Numbered from the stretch's first letter, positions 7,665-16,066 are shown. The stretch is 64,000 nucleotides of DNA from Desulfuromonas acetoxidans DSM 684 (GCF_000167355.1 NZ_AAEW02000014.1:49159-113158), one strand, 5' to 3'. Program-made: numbers and translations. Notes: a model not told the origin generated them from the sequence alone.

Positions 7665-9779
7665 ATGACAGCCGAAAACAAAACTCCACTGCTGGAAATC
7701 ACCAACCTCACCGCCCACTACGGCGCGGCCCAGGCCCTATTCGGCGTCGATCTAAAAATCCATCAAGGCGAAACCGTTGCCCTGGTCGGCGCCAACGGTG
7801 CCGGTAAAAGCACCCTGCTCAAGTGCGTCATGGGCCTGGTCACACCCAGCGGCGGCACCATCCACCTCGACGGCCAGCCGGTCACCGGCAGCACTCCGGC
7901 CACCATGGTGCGCCACGGCTTGGCGTTCTCCCCGGAAGGGCGCGAAGTGTTTCCGCACCTCAGTGTCGAGGAAAACCTCACCCTCGGTGCCATGGCCCTT
8001 AAACTAAGGCGTGGCGAACAACAGACCCACCTCGATGAAGTCTATCAACGCTTTGCCAAGCTCAAGGAGCGGCGTAGCCAACTGGCTGGCACCCTGTCCG
8101 GTGGTGAACAGCAGATGCTGGCCATGGGCCGGGCATTGATGGCCCACCCGCGCTTGTTGCTGCTCGACGAACCGAGCCTTGGCCTGGCACCGAAAATCAC
8201 CGATGAAATCTTTGCCATTATCCACCAACTGTCGCGCAGCGGCACCACCATCCTGCTGGTGGAGCAAAACGCCGCCCGTGCCCTGAGCGGTTCCGACCGT
8301 GCCTATCTGCTGGCCAACGGTGAGATGGTCCAGCAGGGGCAAAGCGACCAGTTACTTAATGACCCCGCGTTACGTGCCGCCTTTTTGGGGGCGGCCAGCC
8401 ATGACAGCCCACAGGCCAGCCGCCTCGGCGCCGCCGGTCTGACCAATATCCGTCTGGAGAAACCCGATATGCGTCAACAGAACTTTATGCCCGCGTTTGA
8501 CAACGCAGAACAACTTAAAGCCCACCAGCTGGCCGGTCTGCAGTGGACCGTGCGTCATGCCTATGAAGGGTCGAGCTTTTACCGCCAGCAACTTGATCAT
8601 GCCGGGGTGACACCGGAGAGCATCGTCAGCCTTGATGACCTGCAACGCCTGCCGTTCACCGATGCCAACGACCTGCGCGACGGCTACCCGTTTCCGCTGC
8701 GTGCCGTCCCCTTTGAGCAGATTGTCCGTGTTCACGCCAGCTCCGGCACCACCGGCAAACGCAAGGTGCTGTGCTACACTCAGAAAGATCTCGACAACTG
8801 GACTGACTTTTTCGCCCGCTGCTACCAGATGGCCGGAGTGACGCCGCTGGACCGCATCCAGATCGCCGTTGGTTACGGTGTGTGGACGGCCGGTATGGGC
8901 TTCCAGCTCGGCTGTGAGAAGATCGGCGCCATGGCCGTGCCGGTCGGGCCGGGCAACATTGACATGCAGATCCAGTTCCTGATCGATTTCCAGTCGACGG
9001 TGTTCTGCTCTACGGCCTCCATGGCGTTGTTGATGGCCGAAGAGATTCACCGTCGCGGTCTGGCCGACCAGATCAATGTCAAGAAGATCATCTATGGTTC
9101 CGAGCGCTCGTCGGTGTCGATGCGGCGCAAGATTTCCGAGCTGTTCGGCGGTGCCGAGTTGTTTGATATCACTGGCTTAACCGAATTGTACGGCCCCGGA
9201 ACAGGCATCGAGTGCTCCGATCACGACTGCATCCACTACTGGGGTGACTATTATATTCTGGAGATTGTCGACCCGGAAACCCTGCAACCGGTGCCTGACG
9301 GTGAATGGGGTGAGATGGTGGTGACCAGTTTGTGCAAAGAGGCAGCACCGTTGATTCGCTATCGCACCCACGATATCACCCGCATTATCCCTGGCTCCTG
9401 CAGTTGCGGCAATCCGCTGCCGCGCCATTCGCGTATCAAAGGCCGCTCCGACGACACCATCAAATTCCGCGGTGTCAACATCTACCCGAGCAGCCTCGAC
9501 ACGATTCTCTCCCAGGTGCCGGGGCTGGGCAGTGAGTATCAGATTCACCTCAGCCGCGACGACGACTCAGCCCGCGACCACATGCGCATGGTGGTGGAAC
9601 GCGGCGAGGGCGTGGAGGCCGGACGCAGTGCCGAGCTGATTCACGAGGCGGTGCATCAGATCAAGAAGCAACTTCTGGTCAGTGTGGAGCTGGAGGTGGT
9701 CGATTACGGCACGTTGCCGCGTTCGGAGAAGAAGAGTCAGCGGGTGTTTGATACGCGGATTCAGGATGAGATTGTCTGA
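7665..9779 (+). CDS. LivF ATPase fused to PaaK-like aryl-CoA ligase
   Basis: One 704-residue frame joins two complete proteins. Residues 1-243 are LivF: Walker A GANGAGKS (42-49), signature LSGGEQQ, Walker B LLLLDEP and an H-loop position replaced by LLVEQN, as usual in LivF. Residues 244-268 are a linker. Residues 269-704 are a phenylacetate-CoA ligase-type adenylating enzyme with HASSGTTGKRK, the GLTELYGPG motif and IRYRTHDI. The ligase domain starts at an ATG (8469) that still has GGAGA eight bases upstream, so a free ligase could also be made. The ATG at 7665 starts the ATPase. LivF and PaaK are normally separate genes. A sequencing error removing a stop cannot be excluded. Confidence 0.88.
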   Translation: MTAENKTPLLEITNLTAHYGAAQALFGVDLKIHQGETVALVGANGAGKSTLLKCVMGLVTPSGGTIHLDGQPVTGSTPATMVRHGLAFSPEGREVFPHLSVEENLTLGAMALKLRRGEQQTHLDEVYQRFAKLKERRSQLAGTLSGGEQQMLAMGRALMAHPRLLLLDEPSLGLAPKITDEIFAIIHQLSRSGTTILLVEQNAARALSGSDRAYLLANGEMVQQGQSDQLLNDPALRAAFLGAASHDSPQASRLGAAGLTNIRLEKPDMRQQNFMPAFDNAEQLKAHQLAGLQWTVRHAYEGSSFYRQQLDHAGVTPESIVSLDDLQRLPFTDANDLRDGYPFPLRAVPFEQIVRVHASSGTTGKRKVLCYTQKDLDNWTDFFARCYQMAGVTPLDRIQIAVGYGVWTAGMGFQLGCEKIGAMAVPVGPGNIDMQIQFLIDFQSTVFCSTASMALLMAEEIHRRGLADQINVKKIIYGSERSSVSMRRKISELFGGAELFDITGLTELYGPGTGIECSDHDCIHYWGDYYILEIVDPETLQPVPDGEWGEMVVTSLCKEAAPLIRYRTHDITRIIPGSCSCGNPLPRHSRIKGRSDDTIKFRGVNIYPSSLDTILSQVPGLGSEYQIHLSRDDDSARDHMRMVVERGEGVEAGRSAELIHEAVHQIKKQLLVSVELEVVDYGTLPRSEKKSQRVFDTRIQDEIV

Positions 9780-9823
9780 GTTTTTTCCGTTGTGGCAAAC
9801 TCCATCCGGTCGCGATGGTGGTA

Positions 9824-10253
9824 CCCACGTGACGCGGGCTTCCGCGCCCGCACGCTGGGTCCCTTTTTCGTCGTAAAAAGGGACAGAAAAACGACACCCT
9901 ACCATTGCGTCCTACGGGTTCCCTCTCTACGTTCGATGCTGCTGAACGGAAAGGCTTGGCAGCTCAATAACACACGACTGAAGGGCGGGCACCGTCCCGC
10001 CCGTTTGATCAGTGCCACACCAGAGATAAAGTAAGTCGATAGAGTGTTATCAACGTTTTACGCCAGACATTGATAATGCTCATGATTCGCTGACCTAAAG
10101 GGCAGCGAGCCGAATCCATGAAGCAAAACGGAAACAGATGCAGTGAAGGTTGATCCAGGGTCAGGAGGTATTCAAGCTGGTTTTTGCATACTTTTGAGCG
10201 GCTAGTCAAAAGTATGTCGGCTGCCGGGACGAAACCCGGCGACCTTGACTTTG
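9824..10253 (+). repeat. Hairpin-array repeat R4 (type II)
   Basis: This copy follows the ligase end by 45 bp. The stems are GCGGGC/GCCCGC (9834-9851), GTCCCTTTTT/AAAAAGGGAC (about 9859-9884), GGGCGGG/CCCGCCC (9983-10002), TCGCTG/CAGCGA (10087-10108), CATACTTTTGA/TCAAAAGTATG (10187-10216) and GCCGGG/CCCGGC (10223-10240). Compared with R1 and R2, several bases differ in pairs that keep the stems intact. The optional middle stem of R1 (CGTGATG..CATCACG) is absent. Confidence 0.88.
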
Positions 10254-10447
10254 TTCTCTGATAATTCTCTCCCACCACCCCAACCTGTGCCTATACACAG
10301 TCACGATTCGCGAATTCGGTAACAAACATTTACGCGTCTCATCGTGGTGAGCACTGACACGCTTTGTTAAAGTCATAACCATCAAGGCTTGTTGTGGCAG
10401 GCAGGGCTTGGTTCTCCTTTTCTTCCTAGTTGATAGACACAATAGAC

Positions 10448-10482
10448 AAAGCCGGTTCGGACGCCTCCCCGAACCGGCTTTG
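10448..10482. terminator. Strong hairpin, possible terminator
   Basis: AAAGCCGGTTCGG and CCGAACCGGCTTT form a 13-bp perfect stem with a 9-base loop. The following base run (TGTTGCG) is only weakly T-rich on either strand. It could end the liv/ior transcript. The 200 bp before it (10254-10447) hold no gene that I can support. Confidence 0.5.
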
Positions 10483-10621
10483 TTGCGTCTAGGCTCTCTT
10501 TTCACACACGTTTGTTTATATCCTCTGTCCTAAGGCTCTTACAGCAGGCCCCTGTTTTACGTCCAAACATCTGTTATGCTGAGATAAACTTCTACGAACC
10601 CACAGAGACAGGAGAACCCTC

Positions 10622-11374
10622 ATGCCTCTTCCCACACTTGAGCAACAACGGGCTTTTCTCAAAGACAACCTGCGTCAGCAGATCAATTTTTACGTGACGG
10701 ATCAAAACCGCGGTATCGACCCACCGCCACTGCAGCGATCTCCCCGACCGGAACAGACGCTTGTGCCTCTTCCGGAGGTTGATTTGGAACAGTTTCACGG
10801 CACCGATATTCTTGCTGCCATTGCCAACCGGGAGAGCCGTCGACGCTATTTGGCCACGCCATTGACCCGCCAAGAACTGGGCTTGCTGTTGTGGGCCACC
10901 CAGGGAGTACGTGAAGAGCTTGGCGAGGGCCATGCGTTGCGCACCGTACCGTCTGCCGGCTGTCGTCATGCATTTGAAAGTTATGTGCTGGTCTCCGCCG
11001 TTGACGGACTGGAAAACGGCATCTACCGCTATCTGCCCCTGCAACACGCCCTGGTGTGTGAACGTTCGGTTCACGATTTTCGTGACGAGCTTTCGGCGGC
11101 CACTTTTCATCAGGTGTTCATCAGTCGGGCTCCGGTGGTTTTTGCCTGGACCGTGATCCCCTATCGCATGGAATGGCGCTACGATCTGGCAGCGCATCGG
11201 GTGATTGCTTTTGATGTCGGCCATGTTTGCCAGAATCTCTATCTGGCCTGTGAATCGATCGGGGCCGGGACCTGTGCCATTGCCGCCTATGATCAGGGAT
11301 TGATGGATAACCTGATCGGTGTCGACGGCCATGACGAGTTTGTCCTTTACCTGGCTCCGGTTGGAAAAGTGTAA
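10622..11374 (+). CDS. SagB/ThcOx-type nitroreductase family oxidoreductase
   Basis: The 250-residue protein has the SagB-type layout: RESRRRYLATPLTRQELGLLLWATQG (FMN phosphate contacts), TVPSAGCRHAFESYVLV, YRYLPLQHAL and a C-terminal FDVGHVCQNLYLACESIGAGTCAI. Members are FMN flavoproteins; those in peptide clusters oxidise azolines to azoles, but many stand alone with unknown substrates. No precursor peptide, cyclodehydratase or transporter is adjacent, so a peptide-modifying role is not supported here. The ATG at 10622 follows ACAGGAGAACCCTC. It probably forms its own short transcript after the hairpin at 10448. Confidence 0.85.
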   Translation: MPLPTLEQQRAFLKDNLRQQINFYVTDQNRGIDPPPLQRSPRPEQTLVPLPEVDLEQFHGTDILAAIANRESRRRYLATPLTRQELGLLLWATQGVREELGEGHALRTVPSAGCRHAFESYVLVSAVDGLENGIYRYLPLQHALVCERSVHDFRDELSAATFHQVFISRAPVVFAWTVIPYRMEWRYDLAAHRVIAFDVGHVCQNLYLACESIGAGTCAIAAYDQGLMDNLIGVDGHDEFVLYLAPVGKV

Positions 11375-11480
11375 TGCGAAAGGGTCTAGAAATATCAGTC
11401 ATTTGCTTTATACTGAATGCGAATTTTCAATAAGTTATCTGCCTATTTTTTCAGGCGTTTTCCCTTAAGGAGAATACGGA

Positions 11481-14087
11481 TTGAATCGTGTTCGTGGTTT
11501 CCTCCACAGTGCATGGCTTGTCTTGGTGGTTGGCTTTTTGTCAGTCCCTGCAGGCGTGTGGGCACAACCTGAAACATCCTCCTCAAATGCTTCACGACTC
11601 ATTCGTGTCGGCCTGTATGACAACCCGCCCAAGATCTGCCGCGACACCACGGGTCGTCCCTCCGGTCTGTTCATCGACCTGCTGGAAAATATGGCAAGAA
11701 GCGAAGGCTGGCAGCTCGAATACGTCGATTGCACCTGGAATGACTGTCTGGACAAACTCCAATCCGGCGATATCGACTTAATGCCTGATGTCGCTCGCAC
11801 AGCAGCACGCGCGCAACGCTTTGATTTCCACACCATCCCTGTTGTTCATAGCTGGTCAAGTCTGTGGAGTCACAAAAAAATTGAAATCTCCGACTGGATG
11901 GATCTAAAAGGGAAGCGGATCGCTATCCTGTCCGGTGCGGTTCAGCAGGATGCGTTAATTCGCATTCTTAACGGATTTTCCATTCCATTTGAGCAGGTCC
12001 CGGTCAACAGCATGGCCGAAGGGTTTCAAGCTGTCGTCAGCGGTGATGCCGATGTCACTGTGGCCAACAGTTTCTTTGGCGGAATTTACGGTCGTCGCTA
12101 TGGATTGCGGGAAAATCCGGTGATCTTTGATCCAAGCAGTCTTTTTTATGCGACGACCAAGGGGCACAATACGGCCGTTCTCAACCGTATTGACGACTAC
12201 CTGTCACAATGGCGCAGCGAGCAGGGCTCCATCTACTATCAATCACTGAAACAAGCCATGTCCCGGCCTCCCGCTCCGGTGTTACCTCGCCAATGGCTGC
12301 GCGCTCTGATCAGCGGCGCAGTATTGCTGCTGTTCCTCCTGATCATCACAGCACTATTACGCTGGCAGGTTCGCCGCAAAACGGAGGAACTTCGTCGCTT
12401 CAAGCAACGCTTTGAATATCTGCAAAAAGCCAGCCCCGTGGTCCTGTTCAACCTTGCCCTGCCTACCGGTCGCGCGCCTGAAGTGCTCTGGGTCAGTGAC
12501 AATATCACCCGCCTGTTCGGCTTCACTCCTGAACAAACCTATCAGCCGGGCTGGTGGCAAAGCATCATTCATCCGGGTGACCTACAACAGCTTGAGGCCA
12601 ACATGCGTTCCATGCCGAAAATAGGCCATGGCAGCGTTGAATACCGTCTATATGACAATGATGGCACATTGCGTTATGTGCGCGAGGAACTCCAGTTTCT
12701 CCCAGCAACGGCAACCAGTCCGGCTCAAGTGGTCGGCAGTTGGAATGACATCACGACAAGCCGCGAGCAGCAGGACCAGCTCAGCTTCCTGACCCATTAC
12801 GATCCGTTGACCCAACTGCCCAACCGCACGCTGTTACACCTGCAACTGCAGGACGCGCTGGCCCACATTGAAACAGGTCAGGATCAATTGGCAATCCTGA
12901 ATCTTGACCTGGACCATTTCAAAAAGATCAACGAAACCTTCGGTTTTGACTTTGGCGATAAAATTTTGCGCCAGACGGCCGGACGCTTAAAGCACCTGCT
13001 CCGTCTCGAAGACAGTATTGCCCGCATGGGTGCCGATGAATTCGTCATCATTATTCAGGGTGAAAACATTGCCGAGCTGGCCTCCAGTATCAGTCGTCGC
13101 ATCCTCCATCGTCTGGGAACGCCTCTGAATATTGAAGATCAGGAACTCATCGTAACAACCAGCGTCGGAATCAGCCTGTTTCCAGAGGATGGTGCTGACC
13201 CCGAAACCTTGTTGAAAAATGCCGAAATTGCCCGTTATGCAGCGAAACGCCAGGGCCGCAACCGACTGCACTTTTTCTCGTCCCAGCTCTCGGACAATGT
13301 CCGGGAAAATCTGGTCATGGAAAGTGCGCTGCGCAACGCGATTGAACGCAAAGAACTGGTGCTCCACTATCAGCCGCAACTGGACTTGAATTCAGGGGAT
13401 CTGGTCGGCGTTGAAGCGTTGGTGCGTTGGCAGCGGCCAGAGATCGGCCTGGTCCCGCCAGGACTGTTCATTCCTCTGGCCGAAGAGATCGGTCTGATCA
13501 ACGACATCGGCCTGTGGGTACTCGAAGAGGCATGTCGACAGACCATCGACTGGGACCGGCAGGGCTATCATGTGCCGCGCATGGCCGTGAATCTGGCCGT
13601 TCAACAGATCGAAAGCGGCCACCTACCTCAGCAGGTGTTACAGATCCTGCAATACACCGGCTTACCGGCACAACGTTTGGAACTTGAAGTGACTGAGTCG
13701 GCCATCATGATTGAACCGAAAAAAGCCGCTGACGCCCTGCTGGAATTTCAGAGCATGGGCATCCGTCTGGCGATTGACGACTTTGGCACCGGCTATTCCA
13801 GTCTGGCGTATTTGAAACGACTGCCGCTGGACCGCCTGAAAATCGACCGCTCATTTGTCATGGATATCGGCACCAACGCCGGTGACGACATCATCAGTCG
13901 CGCCATTATCAACCTGTCCAACAGCCTGGGTATGGACACCGTTGCCGAGGGGATTGAAAATACAGACCAGTTGGAATTTCTGCGCCGGGAAGGCTGCGAA
14001 ATCGGTCAGGGCTACCTGTTCAGCAAGCCCTTACCAGCAGACGCTGTGATGGCCTTTATGGATAAAAACCCCAGCGACTGGTCATAA
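11481..14087 (+). CDS. Sensor protein: solute-binding, PAS, GGDEF and EAL domains
   Basis: The 868-residue protein starts with a signal peptide ending near VWAQ. It continues with a periplasmic family 3 solute-binding domain (IRVGLYDNPPKICRD..., about 40-265), a membrane segment (272-294), a PAS domain (about 310-430), GGDEF (from 432) and EAL (from about 630). The cyclase signature is GADEF at 517-521, not GGDEF, with an I-site RLED five residues before it, so cyclase activity may be lost. The EAL part keeps E645-A-L, DDFGTGYSS and LKIDRSF and should hydrolyse c-di-GMP. The start is TTG at 11481 with AAGGAG eight bases upstream. It likely links a periplasmic ligand to c-di-GMP turnover. Confidence 0.88.
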   Translation: MNRVRGFLHSAWLVLVVGFLSVPAGVWAQPETSSSNASRLIRVGLYDNPPKICRDTTGRPSGLFIDLLENMARSEGWQLEYVDCTWNDCLDKLQSGDIDLMPDVARTAARAQRFDFHTIPVVHSWSSLWSHKKIEISDWMDLKGKRIAILSGAVQQDALIRILNGFSIPFEQVPVNSMAEGFQAVVSGDADVTVANSFFGGIYGRRYGLRENPVIFDPSSLFYATTKGHNTAVLNRIDDYLSQWRSEQGSIYYQSLKQAMSRPPAPVLPRQWLRALISGAVLLLFLLIITALLRWQVRRKTEELRRFKQRFEYLQKASPVVLFNLALPTGRAPEVLWVSDNITRLFGFTPEQTYQPGWWQSIIHPGDLQQLEANMRSMPKIGHGSVEYRLYDNDGTLRYVREELQFLPATATSPAQVVGSWNDITTSREQQDQLSFLTHYDPLTQLPNRTLLHLQLQDALAHIETGQDQLAILNLDLDHFKKINETFGFDFGDKILRQTAGRLKHLLRLEDSIARMGADEFVIIIQGENIAELASSISRRILHRLGTPLNIEDQELIVTTSVGISLFPEDGADPETLLKNAEIARYAAKRQGRNRLHFFSSQLSDNVRENLVMESALRNAIERKELVLHYQPQLDLNSGDLVGVEALVRWQRPEIGLVPPGLFIPLAEEIGLINDIGLWVLEEACRQTIDWDRQGYHVPRMAVNLAVQQIESGHLPQQVLQILQYTGLPAQRLELEVTESAIMIEPKKAADALLEFQSMGIRLAIDDFGTGYSSLAYLKRLPLDRLKIDRSFVMDIGTNAGDDIISRAIINLSNSLGMDTVAEGIENTDQLEFLRREGCEIGQGYLFSKPLPADAVMAFMDKNPSDWS

Positions 14088-14150
14088 TTTCTCCTCCTGT
14101 TCGTCTAAAAAGCTTGCTATAATGGCGTCTTATCCTCACAGAGGCCATCA

Positions 14151-15461
14151 ATGACCCAACTGACCGACAATCCCGTTCATGTCCAAACCATCCTCGACAG
14201 CGTTGCTGATGGGGTGTTTACTGTTGACCCACAGCTCCGCATCACTTCGTTTAATCACGCAGCTGAGGAGATCACTGGGTTCAGCCGGGCCGAGGCTCTC
14301 GGTCAACCGTGTTGTGAGATCTTTCGCACCAACGTCTGTTTTGATCAATGTCCCTTGCGTAAGGCTTTTGCCAGCGGAGAGAACATCACCAATATTGAGG
14401 TGGATGTGCTCGACCGCCACAACCGTGAAATCCCTATTTCGGTCAATGCCTCTGTCTTGCGTGATGAACGCGGCGATGTAATCGGCGGTGTTGAAACCTT
14501 TCGTGATCTGTCGCAACTGCGTGCTTTGGCCAATGAGGTGCAGAAGCAGTTCAGTTTTCATGACATGATCAGCCGCAACCCACGCATGCAACAGTTATTT
14601 GACATCCTGCCCGATGTCGCCAACAGCGATGCCACGGTTTTGCTCCATGGAGCCAGCGGCACCGGCAAGGAGTTGTTTGCCCGGGCCATCCACAATCTCA
14701 GTACACGTAACAACCAACCACTGGTGGTGATCAACTGCGGTGCTTTGCCGGAACAATTGCTTGAAGCGGAAATTTTCGGGGTGCGTAAAGGCGCCTACAC
14801 CGGCGCGATCGCCAACCGCAAAGGCCGCCTCGCCCTGGCAGAGGGCGGCACTCTGTTTCTTGATGAGATTGGCGATTTACCTCTGTCGCTCCAGGTCAAA
14901 CTGTTGCGGGTGTTGGAAAACAATGAGTATCAGGCGCTGGGAAGCGACGAAACCCGTCGCGCCGATGTCCGTTTTGTCGCGGCCAGCCACCGTGACCTCG
15001 CCCATCTGGTCGAAGAGAAACGTTTTCGCCAAGACCTTTACTATCGCCTCAACGTTGTTGCCCTGCATATCCCGCCCCTGAGTGAGCGCGATGAAGATAT
15101 TCCGTTGCTGCTGGACATGGCATTGCAACGGTTTTGCCACAAGCATGGCAAGAAGATAGTTCGTTTCAGCCAACCGGCTCTGGAACAACTGTTGGCCTAT
15201 CCCTACGAAGGCAATGTCCGTGAGTTGCTGAACATTGTGGAACGGGCAGTGATTTTATGCCGCGGCTCTCAAATTGAAGTGATGCACATTCCAGCACTCA
15301 CATCGAACGCTCTTGCGCTTAAGAAAAACCGCTGTCCGGATAAGGACGCCTTGTCCCATCTGCTTCAACGTTTCCAAGGAAACCGTCAACAACTGGCACA
15401 ACATCTCGGCATTGACCGCACCACCCTGTGGCGTTGGCTGAAAAAACATCAGCTTAACTGA
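14151..15461 (+). CDS. Sigma54-dependent activator with PAS domain
   Basis: The 436-residue regulator has an N-terminal PAS domain (about 10-125) containing a VCFDQCPL cysteine pair, an AAA+ domain with Walker A GASGTGKE (167-174), GAYTGA (214-219, in place of the usual GAFTGA) and LFLDEIGDL, and a C-terminal Fis-type helix-turn-helix (QQLAQHLGIDRTTLWRWL). It opens sigma54 promoters in response to a cytoplasmic, perhaps redox, signal. The ATG at 14151 is the family start. Palindromic GTTGCA..TGCAAC sites lie directly after its stop and before the NifX-fold gene, and I infer that this protein binds them. The arrangement resembles the sigma54-controlled orange-protein loci of Desulfovibrio. Confidence 0.92.
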   Translation: MTQLTDNPVHVQTILDSVADGVFTVDPQLRITSFNHAAEEITGFSRAEALGQPCCEIFRTNVCFDQCPLRKAFASGENITNIEVDVLDRHNREIPISVNASVLRDERGDVIGGVETFRDLSQLRALANEVQKQFSFHDMISRNPRMQQLFDILPDVANSDATVLLHGASGTGKELFARAIHNLSTRNNQPLVVINCGALPEQLLEAEIFGVRKGAYTGAIANRKGRLALAEGGTLFLDEIGDLPLSLQVKLLRVLENNEYQALGSDETRRADVRFVAASHRDLAHLVEEKRFRQDLYYRLNVVALHIPPLSERDEDIPLLLDMALQRFCHKHGKKIVRFSQPALEQLLAYPYEGNVRELLNIVERAVILCRGSQIEVMHIPALTSNALALKKNRCPDKDALSHLLQRFQGNRQQLAQHLGIDRTTLWRWLKKHQLN

Positions 15462-15462
15462 C

Positions 15463-15575
15463 GTTGCATTGTGTTGCATAAACGTTGCACTGCAACATCG
15501 GTATGTTTCTCAATAATAACTGTTTGTTAGACGTACCCGCCCATCCGCCCCCGTTCCAAACGTTGCAAATGCAAC
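15463..15575 (+). promoter_or_regulatory. Cluster of GTTGCA/TGCAAC activator-type sites
   Basis: Three related sites lie in 113 bp: a direct pair GTTGCATTGTGTTGCA (15463-15478), the palindrome GTTGCACTGCAAC (15484-15496) and the palindrome GTTGCAAATGCAAC (15562-15575). Both palindromes are followed by ATCG. They look like enhancer sites for a Fis-type activator. A weak -24/-12-like element, TGGCAT then TTGTA, lies at 15652-15667, but it is so close to the gene start that it is doubtful. Confidence 0.55.
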
Positions 15576-15667
15576 ATCGTCAATCCGTCCCGCAAAAGGC
15601 ATCAATAGTCAACCTACTGTTTTTACACGACTTTTATTTTAAACTATCCATTGGCATTGGTTTTGTA

Positions 15668-16066
15668 ATGAAAGAAGCCATGTCTGCGTTATCTCCCGAA
15701 ACTATACGGATAGCCATTCCCAGCTATGACAGACGCGTATCTCCCCGTTTTGATCAGGCGCGCGAATTTCATATTGCGGATATTGACTTACGCCATCGTC
15801 AATGTCGCGAGCTCAGTGCGCTCGTCTGTCCTCAGCCTCCTTACACGATCGGCGACTGGCTTAGCGAATTGGGAACACACGGGGTTATCTGTTCGGGAAT
15901 TCACCAGCATCACCAGCACCAACTTCTGCAGCTGGGGATCTGGTTGATCTGGGGAATCAGCGGTGAGATCGATTCCATTCTCGACCACTGGTTGCAAAGT
16001 GACGAATTGCAATCCCTGATCAATGAATTGCCGAAAGAAAAAACCTTAGTGTGCCAGGCGCACTAA
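15668..16066 (+). CDS. NifX/NifB-fold (dinitrogenase iron-molybdenum cofactor) protein
   Basis: The 132-residue protein begins its core at TIRIAIPSYDRRVSPRFDQAREFHIADID, the first strand and loop of the NifX/orange-protein fold, which binds Mo-Fe-S or Mo-Cu-S clusters in characterised members. It has CRELSALVCPQPP and GVICSGIHQHHQHQLLQLGI with several cysteines and histidines that could bind metal. The start is uncertain: ATG at 15668 or at 15680; neither has a clear ribosome site. The upstream palindromes and sigma54 activator suggest joint control. The stop codon lies inside the hairpin at 16042-16070. Metal content and role are unknown. Confidence 0.75.
   Translation: MKEAMSALSPETIRIAIPSYDRRVSPRFDQAREFHIADIDLRHRQCRELSALVCPQPPYTIGDWLSELGTHGVICSGIHQHHQHQLLQLGIWLIWGISGEIDSILDHWLQSDELQSLINELPKEKTLVCQAH

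Noticed and set aside
9794..9830. c-di-GMP (GEMM) riboswitch-like GGCAAAC before repeat R4
   Set aside because: Only a short word matches; the second conserved stem and tetraloop receptor are missing and the stretch lies after, not before, a gene.
1605..10260. CRISPR array
   Set aside because: The repeats are hundreds of bases long, few, and at gene gaps with no regular spacers; no cas gene is seen.
10206..10505. Leftward 99-codon frame around 10206-10505
   Set aside because: It spans the R4 end and the strong hairpin at 10448, has a basic, low-complexity sequence and no start support.
10622..11374. RiPP (azole peptide) cluster based on the SagB-type protein
   Set aside because: No precursor peptide, cyclodehydratase, protease or exporter is nearby; stand-alone SagB-like proteins are common.
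15652..15667. Sigma54 promoter TGGCAT..TTGTA for the NifX-fold gene
   Set aside because: The -12 lacks the GC and transcription would begin at or after the start codon. Mentioned only as a weak candidate.
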